Of a stretch of 64,000 nt of DNA, positions 1 through 15,314 are shown in pieces. The position numbers and the translations under genes were made by a program. The stretch comes from Nepenthes gracilis. Its lineage: Eukaryota > Streptophyta > Magnoliopsida > Caryophyllales > Nepenthaceae. The notes beneath the pieces were generated by a model. The model did not search any database and was not told the DNA's origin. It was given only the letters and a program-made list of their open reading frames with translations. How positions within the stretch are numbered: the first letter of the stretch is position 1; every line of letters begins with the position of its first letter. The stretch lies in NCBI GenBank assembly GCA_033239525.1, contig BSYO01000009.1, positions 19,365,299-19,429,298 on the forward strand. The letters run 5' to 3'.

Positions 1-369
1 AATATTATTGTAGAAAAATTTATTTTTTCAGTTTTTCATCGAATTTGGGTTTCCACTACTTATCTAAAAGAATTTGTTTTTTTAATTCTTTACTGAATTT
101 AAGTTTTCACCACTTATATTAAATTCTTTCCTAAGTGTTCAATAGATCCAATCGCATTCCTAATTAAATCAAAAAATTGCCTTAACTATACAGGTGTTTG
201 ACCTAAGAACTTGTTGACAGAAGAAAACATATAATGCCACAATATAATTGGTAGAATCGAGATGGAGTTAGGCAACTATTCTTTTTAGGATTTCCATTAT
301 TTATATAAATTTTCTTACAAAAAAAATATAGAGGCCATCCCTTAAATGAGCCTAATAAATGGCAATTAA
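1..369. other. AT-rich intergenic DNA
   Basis: No supported gene, RNA or element is visible here. The stretch is AT-rich and has short stop-riddled frames on both strands. It ends in ATTAA, which recurs just right of position 3771 and may be part of a target-site duplication. Confidence 0.6.
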
Positions 370-678
370 TGTAACATCTCAAATATTTTTAAATTTATTA
401 TTTTATAAAAATAAATTATCTAATTAATTTTGATAAATATTCAACTATTTGAGTAATTATTTTGCGTTTAAAATCTTGTGAGTTGGCTTAAAATATGAGT
501 TTAGAGTATTTGAACTGTTAAATTGAGTTTAAATATTTGAGCCATTAATTTGAATTAGTACTTTGAGCTTTGGTATTTAAACCATTGAATTTAATATACT
601 TAACTGAGTTATCTTTATTATAAGTCCAATTAATCAATTGAATTATCATATTTTTAAATTATATGAATTTTAGTATAA
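370..678 (+). repeat. Left inverted-repeat arm
   Basis: Read forward, this arm matches the reverse complement of 3463-3771 over its whole length, at roughly three quarters identity by eye. Shared landmarks are a run of AAATTTATTATTTTATAAAA near the outer end and GAGCCATTAATTTGAATTA in the middle. Confidence 0.7.
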
Positions 679-2099
679 AGTTATAACGACCCGAACTCAA
701 ATCCTCGAATTCGGCCTAAACTATTTAAGTAAAAATCTCGAATCGTCCGAAATCATCAATTACACATCATAAATCATAATATCACTTAATATAAATGAAT
801 TTAAAATCATCGAATCACTAAATTTATGTTGCCATAAATGATCATCATAATTTTATCATTAAATACACATCCATGATACTAATAATAAATTATCTGAAAT
901 AGAAATAGCATCAATGTATATAATATCATGTCTTTAGAAATATAATTATGATAAATATCTAAAAGCCAATAAACCAATACATAATCATGGAAGCCTCAAT
1001 TTTTTAGATTCACTTTTATCTGGAATCTATGTGGTAACATACGATCTTTTCTAACATGACGTCAACTTGTCTACTTTGGAATCAATAAAACACGAAAGTA
1101 AGGCGCATGTCTAATAAGTAAATATAATCCATAATAGAGGAATACAAATAAATATATTAGATAATAATATTAATTGTTTAAAATTAATAATAACATGTAA
1201 TATACCAACCACTGTTCTAGACTCAATAACATATCGTGTCTACAATCCGAAAGCCATATTAACGATTGGATATCAACAATGCAATATGGATTTTATCAAA
1301 TCCAATCATCAACTAAATACGAGGTTACAACTGTATGAAATAATAATAGTCTCCACGATATGAGATAATAATAATTTTCATGGACCTTATTCTACCATAG
1401 TGAATCAATTGTCATGTATTTACGCCGCAAACGGTTGGGTAAGTACCACGAAGTTACCCGATATCTATAGTATCTCAACTATCCCAAAAGTCCTCCTAGA
1501 AGCTGTACCCGTAGTATACTCATACCATCTCTGGATACCTCTCCCAGCGATATCTCGAATATCATCTTCTACGATAATAATTAGGCTATAAGTATCCCTC
1601 CTCAATATCAACGACCTCAACCTTCAGAATGTAATCAGTATCAAAAAGGTATATATTACTTTAAGATCTCACGGACTCACATTCATCTGGTTTTCGTAAA
1701 GTTTTCACACATTTTAATTTATTTATCCATAAAATATCAATAACATTTACACATAAGGTCAAAACCAACACAAAATTATTCATCATCGGAATAGGAGAAA
1801 AAATCCAAAAAACTCTGAAAATGTCTAATTCGATTATCACCGATCCTCCAAGTGTACTTAATCATATTTCTAAGGCCATAGAATACCATTTTATTTCGCC
1901 GCTACCGAACAAACTCATGATTCTTATATATCCAACTATCCTGATTGATTCTACAAATATCAATTAAAATCATATTTACTATTAATTTTCTCCACAATAT
2001 ATATACATGTAAATATACATTATATATATCTATTTTTCGATTGACCAACACATGTATCCAAACTGTATAAATACGGGCACACGCACGCTGTCAGATAGA

Positions 2100-2410
2100 T
2101 ATATAAATACACACACACACCCACATGACAGCAACACTGCCAGCACACAGAAGCTCTCACACACACCCACATACACACGCACACACGTCAGCAACACTGC
2201 CAGCAGCTCACACAAATGCATGCACGGAAGCAACATGGCTAGCAGCTCACACACATGCACATACACATATCCATCCTCACGTATACTCCTTCCCACTGTC
2301 ATATAGATTATGATATACGCATATACCCCTATATATCATGTATTTGGTATATTCTTACAATACTGTACACACATATGCAGATACACACACATGTATACAC
2401 ATCCGTATAA
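2100..2410. repeat. CA-rich simple-sequence tract
   Basis: This stretch is dominated by imperfect CACACA/TACACA runs interspersed with CAGCAACACTGCCAGCA-type repeats. Open frames seen on both strands here are by-products of the low-complexity composition. A TATAAATA motif lies just upstream at about 2066. Confidence 0.6.
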
Positions 2411-2459
2411 GCACACCTATATATTTATAAGCATACAAATATGCACACAACATCCATCT

Positions 2460-3371
2460 GGCGGCTGACGACGGATATCCTTCATAAGGGCGGCCAACAC
2501 GCACGCAGACGGTTAACTCGAGCGTTGACCGTCCGTGTTTTGCACGTTGGGCCCCAAGAAACCTTTCAACAGTAACGAACATTACCCGTTTAGGCCCACC
2601 AATTATTAAAAGGCCAACAACCATTTTCCAAGGATATTCTACGATCTCAGCAGGCACCAAAAGGGACACTGGCAATATTGGCGCCCTTCAAAGAATGAAA
2701 GTGCCAGATCTTCCCAATTCCTTGCTAGCCAAGGCACTTCAACGGTAATATGCTGAGGAGGAAAGAAACCAACTTGGAAAGTTATTGGCCGCCTCACAAG
2801 GAAATAATCTCGATCAGCATGGCAACTAACATCAGCTCCAGAAGGCAAGCCAGCCAGCAAATCAGGAAGGCAATCAATCTTTCCAAAGAAGGAGGATCGA
2901 CCTCTCAGCTACAAAAGAAACCCTTGACCCACCATCAAGGGCACGCTTTCTTCCATACTTTCAACCGCATACACTGTCTTGAAGGCATCCAACTGCATAC
3001 GCTTTCTGGGACGATCGAGTGCTCACAGAAGTTTGCCTTCTCTACCACCTTCGTTCTCCCAATAAACCCTAAGGCAACAAGCGGACCCTCACGGCCGTTT
3101 ACTGCCTTCCCACCTCCCAGATCCAAGAGGACCTCACACGCCATTACATCCGGGGTCAAACACTCTTTCTCTTTTTTCTCTCTCAATTTGAGCTTCTTTA
3201 TTTGAAGACGACTTGAGCGTCGGAGTGTTTTCGGTGGGATAATTTTTTGCCGAACACGCTGACCTCTTGTTCTGTTTAGTGGTGTGCAGGATCCAACTCA
3301 GGGAACGGAGCCGGAGCTACGACCAGAGGATCACCCGAATCTGTTCGAAGTTCGGATCCAAAGACGCATCA
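2460..3371 (+). mobile_element. LTR-like segment, plus orientation
   Basis: A GC-richer block ends in GACGCATCA at 3371. Just before that it contains ACTTGAGCGTCGGAGTG (about 3209-3225), a motif I associate with the U5 part of many plant Tat-type Ty3/gypsy LTRs. No internal coding region follows, so this is a solo or truncated LTR. Its left boundary is uncertain. Family assignment rests on memory of the motif. Confidence 0.4.
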
Positions 3372-3462
3372 ATAACACTTAAAATTTTTAATATTAATTT
3401 TTAGTATTTTAACATCTCTTTAAATTTAATATCATAATCATATTTCAAATTAATAAATTCTA

Positions 3463-3771
3463 ATATACTAAAATTTATATAATTTAAATATATGATAGCT
3501 CACTTGATTAATCAGATTTATAATTAAGCTAACTCAATCAAATATATTAAATTCAATGGTCGAAATATCTAAACTCAAATTATTAATTCAAATTAATGGC
3601 TCAAGTATCTAAACCCGATTCAACGGTTTAAATACTCTAGGTTCATATTTTAAACCCAATTATAAAATTTTAAACCCAAAATAATTATTAAAATAGTCAA
3701 ATAATTATTAAAATTAATTAGATAATTTATTTTTATAAAATAATAAATTTAAAAATATTCGAGATATTACA
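3463..3771 (-). repeat. Right inverted-repeat arm
   Basis: Reverse-complement partner of 370-678. The divergence between the arms indicates an old structure. Confidence 0.7.
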
Positions 3772-6700
3772 ATTAAGCCATCCCTAAAAGAGCAATCTCT
3801 CTTATCAAATGAAGCAATTCAAAAGAAAATGGAAGAATGAATATTATGCTGGTCATAGATGTCCAGTATGTTGTCCATGATAAGATAATAAGTGATATCG
3901 ATAACCTTTTTCAAGGTGCTTTGAGGAGCCATGAGAAAGTGAAAATTGGTTAGTAAGAGAAATCTGGAAGATAGTTCTTTGATACAAAGTGAAGAAAAAA
4001 ACATTGTTAGGGTTTAAATGGAAGAGTGAAACACGTTAGAATTTGACATAGCAATTGAAATAAAAAACAATACATTTCAAATTGTAACGCTAATTTCAAT
4101 GATATGTTATTCAAATACATTTTGACTAAACTATGCCTTTATTTTTTGATTTAAGATGGTTGAATATCGGCAGTTAGATTGAAATATATTAAAAGGTTGA
4201 TACTAAGTTAGTGATATTTTAATTTTAAGCGTTAGATAAAGTTTTTGATCTAACAATTGATACTAAATTTTAAAGGAAATGTGCATGAACCATTGGATCT
4301 CATCCAATGGCCCACAATGGGCAAGAAACCTCATCCATCGCTGGAAGTAATGGGAGCCACCCTCAACCCTTATTAGTTTTGGTTCCGACCTTCCACCACT
4401 CTTAACTCACTTTAAAACCAAACATCGGTAACTTCAAGTGATTTTAGTTTTTCTTTTTAGAAAAATTGCTTCTCAATTTTACTAGTAAGGATTTAAAAAA
4501 TGAATGGTTGTTGTTAAAGTATAAAAGTATTAATAGATTTCAACATGATAATTCAAGCTCTTAAGATGAGTACACTAAAAAGTCAACACAATAAATGCAA
4601 TAGAACTTTTAAAATCAAAATTTTTTATATCAGAATCTCTCTTATAATTAAAATGATATATGTTATATAAAGATTCAATTTTTATAACATTTATATAAGA
4701 TCATATATTATTGATATGCATATAAAATATTATTACATATATTAATGTAACATGTAATTTTAAAACTTATGACTGTCAATCTTAATATTTAAGACATTCA
4801 TACAATTATAAAAACATATTATTATCTTTTAATATATTTATTTTACGAGATAAAAATAACAGAAATGACTAATTGGTTTGGTACGCTCTGATAGCCATCA
4901 AAGCAATTTGTAGGCGGTTATTCTTGCTAAACCTAACCAAAACTAGATAGTTTCATCCAATGATTTTATATAAATTAATCAAGATAAATTAATATTATAA
5001 ATAAATATAACTAAAAAACTAACCCTATTAATTTTTTGGCTAGAGAAGGCCAGAGGTGAAAATGACTAGTCCTGCTCGGCTCGATTTGAATTATTGGGTA
5101 CTTCTGAAAGTGCCTACTCATCGGACAATCTCGACATTTGGGCATGTCCGTTTCGATTTTAGACATGTTAAAGATATTGAAATCATTTTGGGACAAAATT
5201 GTGGACTAATATCATAAGGCCGAGGTTTAAGATGAGATCAACTCGACTCGTTATTATATGAGGCTTACAAACCGTAAGCTGTTTGTAAGCCCATAAATGA
5301 ATATGAGTTAATCAAATTGTTAAATTCGGAGCAGATTAGAATTCAATCGGACTATCGAATGTCCAAATGGCCAGGTTGCTAATAAAGTAAAATATTGAGG
5401 TACCAAAGGACCACTCAATTAATAAATCCAAACAATTAATTTGGATAAACGGTTTTATGTATTAAGTGATAGACGGTCGAATCAAGTGAACAATTAATAA
5501 CCCAACAGATAGGTGTTGGATTTCAAGCGTATGTAACGATTCGACAATTAAATTTTTAATTATTATAATTTTTTAATTAATGCACAATTATATCTCTTCG
5601 GGGAGGGTATTTTGATTATACATAAATTAGCATATCTTCCTCAAATAAGGGGATCAAATCTGCATTATTTACAAAAAAAATTATAAATATTGAGTTATAA
5701 TCTTATACATACTTGTGAATTTTAAAAATTATGAAGCCAAATTCTTTATTTTTTACTCATTATCTAATCCACAGTCTCTCAACATCTTTATTTCTCTAAA
5801 AAGATTTTCTAATTTAATAATCGAAAGATATTTTTGGGAGTAGATTTTGTATGATTTAGCCATTTATTAATTATTATAGTATGTAAAATTCAGATTAAAA
5901 AGATTTAATGAGCCCATCCAAATTCATTCAAATAATTATGAAAATTCAAGAAATGGGTAAGATAGATAAAAGTGTCCCCAGCCATTACCACTACAAGTCT
6001 GTCTCTACCTTGTGTCAAGCGATCACATTACCTAATTCGTGTGAAAAGGCTGACATAAATGGAATCTGCCTTTGCAGTCTTTCTCATATTTGGTTTCACA
6101 AAGAGAACGAATGAGTTAGTCAACACTGTCGGTGCGTTCATTGCCAGTTCATCAACTTGCTTAACCTCTTAGCCTTGCTACAGTTCTACTATTAGTTTTC
6201 ACCTGGTCACCATAAATTTAAAAAAATATATTTTTTAATTTATTTTTTAATAAATAATTATATTATATTATTTTAAAATTTTTAATTTTAACGAAATTTT
6301 ACAAAATAGTTGATTCAAAACTCTTTCACCTCTCCTTATAAATTTGGGGATTTATCTTTCATTCTTATTTTTTTTAAATTGATGACTATAATTTAATTAT
6401 TTTTAAATAATTAATTATAATTAATTTTTGAAGATAATTAAATCAAAATTGTAAATTTTTAGTTAAATAAATGTTAATATTGAAAGATAGAATAGCTCCA
6501 TTTTCGTGAGAGATGTCGCCATCCTCGGTTATTATTTCCATGTAGCATAATTAGAGTAGTTGAATGCGGGAAATATTATGAATACATTAATTAACCAATT
6601 TTCGACTTAATCTCCCACCCATAACAATAAGGGAGGGAAATGAGGATTCTACATTTAAAAATAAAAAATTAAATATATTTATATTTTAAATTTTTTTAAC

Positions 6701-6938
6701 AATATTAATATTCATTTAAAACTAAATCTAACATTATTTTTTTTTTAAAAAAAAAAAAAAAAAACTGCCTATATGATATTATTTAATATTTATATTTTTA
6801 ACATTAGATTTTTCAATTTAACTATTTAAAAAAATCAAGTAAGGTCCTTTAGATAAATGAGACACCCAAATCCGTGAGAGAGGGCATTAAAATTCTAAAG
6901 TATCAATATATTATGATCAATTTGCGTAGTTTGATTAA

Positions 6939-6941
<3 letters not shown>
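3772..6941. other. AT-rich intergenic DNA, no gene seen
   Basis: About 3.2 kb with no frame having recognisable protein similarity. A TGTAACGATTCGAC motif at about 5533 resembles the start of plant LTRs, but no partner end could be found. Poly(A) and poly(T) tracts are frequent, for example at about 6740-6762. Confidence 0.6.

Positions 6942-7006
<65 letters not shown>
6942..7006. repeat. (TA)n microsatellite
   Basis: An uninterrupted TA dinucleotide run of about 65 bases, roughly 560 bp upstream of the peroxidase start codon. Confidence 0.95.
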
Positions 7007-7009
<3 letters not shown>

Positions 7010-7395
7010 GTGATATTTTATAGATTTATTTTTTCTGAAAAAATAAAATTCAACCCAAAAAAAGAAGAGAGATTATTAATGAAGAATTGATCATTAAAAT
7101 TCAAACACTGTTAAATAATTCATTGGTTTTATTAATGAAGAACTACTTTGATCAATGGATATTACATTTTGCACACGCGAACATAATGTTCATAACACAG
7201 TTATAAATTCCCTTGTATAATAAGCCATCCTCTCAAAAAAAAAAAAAAAAAAAAGAAAAAAGAAAAGAAAAAAAGAAAAGAAAAAGTCAGCAACAACACG
7301 TATTGTCTATTTACTTACCACTTAAAAAAAGAATTAAAAAGAGTCCCAAAGTAAGCATCGTGGAAATCACAGAAAACAGTAGAATGTTCTTCAGC

Positions 7396-7405
7396 TATAT
7401 AAATA
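7396..7405 (+). promoter_or_regulatory. TATA box of the peroxidase gene
   Basis: TATATAAATA lies 160 bp upstream of the ATG at 7565. That predicts a transcription start near 7430 and a 5' leader of about 135 nt. The ATG at 7565 is the first one in the signal-peptide frame. Confidence 0.65.
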
Positions 7406-7564
7406 CACGCAGTCCCTTGAATCAAGGCAAAGCACAGGAGAACAGCTAAAAGCAAAGCCCAGCTTTAGACTTTTGCTGTAGTCTTTTGCTTTACCTTGCT
7501 GCTTCTTCTTGTCCTTCTTCTTCTCCATCTTCTTTATTCTCTCGTCATTTTTAAGCAGCCATTC

Positions 7565-10543
<2,979 letters not shown>

Positions 10544-11167
10544 TTAATTTAAAATAGGGTTATTGTTTGTGTATTTCTATTAATTTGTGGGCTACATAAT
10601 TAAATTTTCCTTTATTTTTTACCTTTTTTTAATTTTCATTGTGGTGTTATCTTTGGTATTGATGACAATAATAATAATAATATAATATTTTGATTTGAAT
10701 TTATTGTGCTATTAATTTAATATGATTATAAATATTTTTTTTAAATTAATGATAAATTAACGATATTAATAAATGGTGATGACAATGAATAACAATAATA
10801 ATAATAAGCACTTCCTCTCTCTATCTCACGATACTTTTGTTCTTCCTCTCTTTCCCTCTTTCTTTTCTCTATCCTTCTTTCTCTCTCTATTCGTTCTTCT
10901 TCCACCAACATAGTGGCAGACCTTGGCTGCCATGCCTCCATTCAACTTCTTCGATTATTTTTTCCTCTCATTTATTCAGTTTGTTATTGCCGTTGGAGAT
11001 AAATAGAGGAGTGGGTGAGAAGGTAGGGGTCGCCGCGAAGAGGCTACACAATCATGGTGGCCTCCACTATCCTGAGCAGGAGGGAGAATCACTGTTATCC
11101 ATTGTCACTATTCTATACTGCAACCACTGTTCATCATTGAAATATGGCAAGTAAATCAATAGTCTAC
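10544..11167. other. Peroxidase 3' flank, no gene seen
   Basis: Contains AAT/ATA-rich tracts at about 10660-10690 and 10790-10805 and a CT-rich block at about 10815-10900. The open frames at 10837-11154 (+) and 10741-10941 (-) are low-complexity shadows of these tracts. Confidence 0.6.
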
Positions 11168-12182
11168 TGTTGAGTTCAACAAATGGAAAATTATCGAATG
11201 ATTAAAAAGTTTGTGCGTGCGGGGAGTGGCTAGAGTAGTAATTGGTGCCAAGCTAATAAGGACAGTCGATCAGCCTGCAGAAGGAGGCCAACCAGCCAGT
11301 GAGCTGAAGGAATCGATCGACACATGAAGCAGCTAACTGGATGGAAGAGGTCGGCTAGGCAGGTCGGCCGCCTGGGTGAGATCGGCGGAGAGGCCGATCG
11401 GATGAAAGAAGAAGTCGGCTAAGGAGGCTGGCCGGCTGAGAGGAGACTAGCCTAGAAACTAGTCAGGAACTGTCAGGCATGTGTGGCCAAGCTAAGATGA
11501 GGCCGTCGGAGTAGATGGGATTGAGCCTATTCTATCAAAATCGTAAGAATTTGTAAAAGCATAGAAAATGATTGCTGGAACTCCAAAACCAGTGTAACAA
11601 ATCCTTTACAAGATCCAGAGTAGGTGAATAGGCGAGCGATTTAATATAACAAATTCCCTATAAAATTTAGAGTAGGTAAGCAATTTTGTATAACAAATCT
11701 CCTACAAGATTCAGAGCAGGTGAGTTGGGCACTTTGTAGGATTTAGGTCGGACGTCATTATAAAACGTACTAGGTGTTTTAGGGTTATGCATGGAAGAGG
11801 TAAGCGAACATTCTCCTGCTTGTTAAGAGTCACTTTGTAAAATTAGAGAGTAGGGAGAGTTATCAGTGAGAGACAAAGGAGGGAAGAAAAAAAGAGAAAA
11901 GAGAATGAGGTTTTCATGCTCTCACTTTGAATTTTCTTACTCCGTCTCGGGTCGGTTGAAGATATTCTATCTCGGGGGTTTGTATAACCAAATCTTACAT
12001 AGTGTAGATCTTTCGGAGTTTCTCTTGTTTTTTTTTCTTGGTTAAAAAGAATTTTATAGGTTAAAAATCGTTATGTGCATTGTTGTATTTCATGTGCTCA
12101 TAATTTGGGGCTGACGGCCGACAAAGGATTTTGATGTTATTTCGCTGTGTCAGGTAGTGTATTTCTGAGCTAAACCCCAACA
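11168..12182 (+). mobile_element. Solo LTR, probably Ty1/copia type
   Basis: Starts TGTTGAGTTC and ends CCCCAACA, the TGTTG...CAACA termini typical of plant copia LTRs, with a GC-rich core (about 11220-11500) unlike its AT-rich surroundings. TCTAC lies at 11163-11167 and again at 12184-12188, one base from the right end, a probable slightly eroded target-site duplication. No internal region or second LTR was found, so it is a solo LTR of 1,015 bp. Confidence 0.65.
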
Positions 12183-15100
12183 ATCTACTGCTAGTATTTC
12201 ACCGATCTTCTGCAAATCAAGTCCTTATTTTCTTCTTATAAATGTTGAATTTTTCACTCATGTGCCGTGATTTGACAGTTATTGGTTCTATTTTTTTCAT
12301 GAGGTAAAATTAGGAAAAAACAGAGTCACGGATTTGAGGGTGAAAAATCTCAACTTTTAGAGGTTTCACGACAAATTGGGGGTGAAGCTTGATCGATTAA
12401 TAATATGCAATCCTTATTTTTTACGTGGAAAAAGAAAATTTTGAGATTTTCTGGTTCTACAAGGGAAATCGGGAGAAGGGCGTAGAGCAGAGTTTCATGC
12501 TTTGTTTTAGGTTGTAGAGGACGGTTTCCAGAAAAAAAAAAAAAAAGGGGAATGGGAGGAAGTATGGCAGCATGCATATCTATATATATGTATGTATTTA
12601 TGTATGTATACATGCATATATTCATTACATATGTATGTAGGTAGGTAGGAGTTTTACTGTTTATACGTATATAAGCAGACATGGGTATATAAATAATAGG
12701 ATATATATGTGTACTTATTTGGGATGGCATGTGTGTGCTTGTATTAGTTTATACTTTGATGTAAGGTAGAAATCAAGGGCACTTTGTTATTATTTTTGTT
12801 GGACTGCGGTACAATTAGTCCAAACGATCGAATAAAATTATAGTTGTAAGCTTGTCTAATAGTAATAAAATATGAAATTATTTATGACCTTGGAAATAGA
12901 ACCAGTATACTAAAATAGACCATTGAATATTGTGGATAAAATTTATAAATCGGATAAGTAATTACTTATTCTTGGGTTTTCCTAATAATTTCGATAATTA
13001 CTTCTTCACTTCTATTTATTTCGTGTGTATAGTTTTCTTAGTTATCTATGATTAAAGTAAATAAGATTATATAAGGATATTACGATATCAATAAACATTG
13101 AGCTTGTAATACTATATTGTGGTTTATAATTATCTAATATTAATTTTATATCCTAAAGAATTAAGATCAATTGGAGTAATACTTATAATCATATGAATAT
13201 CATGCTTGAGATATCAATAAATATCGTATTAAGGAATGTTGAGTTGACGTGTGGTTGATATTGTGTATTTTGTATCTATTTGGACATAGATCTCAATTTG
13301 ATCATGAGAATACGAACGTGGCGTTTTATGGGGTTTCTTTATGGGATAACAAAAATATTATTCATTCGAATTGAATTTGATATTTGTATATTACGAATAA
13401 TACAATATCATAAAATCATACAATTAGTCATTTATCAAACTTACAAATATTAGTATCTTGTGAATTTTTACTCAACCAATGGAGGTAGGTGCATAGTTGG
13501 TTTACAGTGGAATATAAGATTTTAGGAGACTTTGGTAATATCTCCTATAATTTATACCTCTATTAAAATAAATTTAATAAAATCTATGTCCTCACTAATA
13601 TTCAAATCAGGTAAAATTCTAATTGTGTTATTGATATTTAGTTGTCATATGATTTTTGAGTCATGATTATGATATATTCAATCATCGATAACTGTCAATT
13701 TATCTCATGTTATTAGTCAATTTACTCTTGTTGATGTCATTATTAAAGATGCTGTATTGAATTCAGTTATTATTGATTGATTTATTTATTAAATATTTGG
13801 TTCATTAGTACGTTTTATTAGCCTCAAATTAAAAAGCTGATAGCAAGTCAGAGTAGATCGTACATTTGCTAATGAGATTTTAGATAAATACGATTTTAAA
13901 ATTAATAGTTCCTAACAAAAAGTTTTTGAGGCTTCTTTATTAATTATAGTTTTGGACATTTTAACGGGACAGCATTTTCATAAATTTTTTTTTATTGATA
14001 TTTATTATTATCTCATTTCAATAAATTATTATGGATGTTTCATTTAATGATGTATTTATAAAAATTATTTATGATTTGAGTTTCTTTTCATTATTTATGA
14101 TTTGAGTTTCTTATCGATTCAAACTGAGACAAGCAATTTGGGTTTGAATTATCACAAATAATCTTATAAATTATATATGGTAACATCATTTTATTTTCCG
14201 GGGCTATGGATATACAACCTATATTCCAATGATCGAGTAAAATAGATTGTTAAATGTTTTACCTAGAAAGAAAATTATCCAAGTGAAGCTTATATTAAAC
14301 GTAGTACATTTCTTATCAAAAGAACTTTATATAATGGATTATGATTTACTGCTATAAATTAATAGTTGCTTAATTCAAAATTATTTTGAAGACTTATTAA
14401 TGTTATTGTTTATTGAATTATTTTATATAGTCGTTTTATAATTCAAGTTTGGCTAGATTATTAGCCAATTTCAAGTCTATCCAAGCCGTTAAAAAACAAG
14501 CTAAATCAAAATTTAAAATTTAAAATCTAAATATATTAATTTTGATTTTGATTCTGCTCATTTATAATTCGATTTTTTTACTTGATTCTCAGTTAAATTA
14601 GGGATATGTGACCTTAGTAAAGTGCACACATCATAGTCTGAAACGTGCTTAAGCATTTTATGGGCCTCAAAATCATAAATTTGGCCCAAGTGGGTATGAC
14701 CCAACGAGGCCCTCCTATGACCCAAATAGTGAATTAGGCCGAAGTGATTAAAATGATTAATTGAAAATTAGGCCCAAAGCGTTGCTCAAAATGATTAATC
14801 AGTGGGGCCATGCCCTCAACGGTCAAATCGGAAGTGCACATACTGTTTTAAACTCGAATTGTAATTATTACGCTTTAAAGAAGGAAGACAAAAAGGCACA
14901 ATGGGGCAAAAACTCGAACGTTACAAATGCAATTTCAATGCTCCCCGGCCGTTGTGCTTTCCCATCTTTTCTTTTTTCCGATGAAGGCCAAACCTTTTTA
15001 GGGTAATTAAGGGAACCACTACTCAAACCCTTCTGAAATTACTCAAAGTTGCAAGGGTAACGTTGGAAATCGCCGTTTGTTGTCTCACTCCTCGATTTCA

Positions 15101-15314
15101 CTCACTTGACATCTGAGTGACTGAGTACTGTACAGCCACATTAAAGCCCCAAAACAGCAGCGGGCATCATTTTTCATCGTTTGTAGTAGCATACTAGCCA
15201 GCATCTCCTTCGTTTCCGAGGAAGGTTTCCATTGTTTTCTTAAAGTGTCTACATTGATTCCTGAAACAGGTTCCCAACAAAAGGGCCCGTTCTAGATTTC
15301 TTTTACCCATTTCA
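12183..15314. other. Intergenic DNA upstream of the WEB gene
   Basis: No gene recognised. It holds a TATG/GTAG microsatellite at about 12585-12650 and a long AT-rich stretch (12800-14600). The roughly 600 bp before 15315 is less AT-rich and probably contains the promoter and 5'UTR of the WEB gene. No clear TATA box was found. Confidence 0.5.

Larger units (their letters stand above)
370..3771. mobile_element. Composite repeat with inverted ~310-bp arms
   Basis: The left edge reads TGTAACATCTC and the right edge reads GAGATATTACA, so the two are inverted copies (TGTAACATCTC against TGTAATATCTC). ATTAA lies just outside both edges (365-369 and 3772-3776). The inverted similarity runs about 310 bp inward on each side. 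At 682 a new block starts with TATAACGACCCGAACTC, which looks like the reverse complement of the 3' end of a plant LTR (GGTCGTTATA type). Two readings are possible: a non-autonomous element with long terminal inverted repeats, or two LTR fragments in opposite orientation with later insertions. No transposase or polyprotein frame was seen inside. The GC-rich stretch at about 2460-3371 looks like a separate LTR. Confidence 0.5.

Noticed and set aside
2030..2313. Overlapping open frames on both strands
   Set aside because: They coincide with the CA-rich simple-sequence tract; composition alone explains them.
12800..14600. Possible old transposon in AT-rich DNA
   Set aside because: No ends, repeats or protein motifs could be established.
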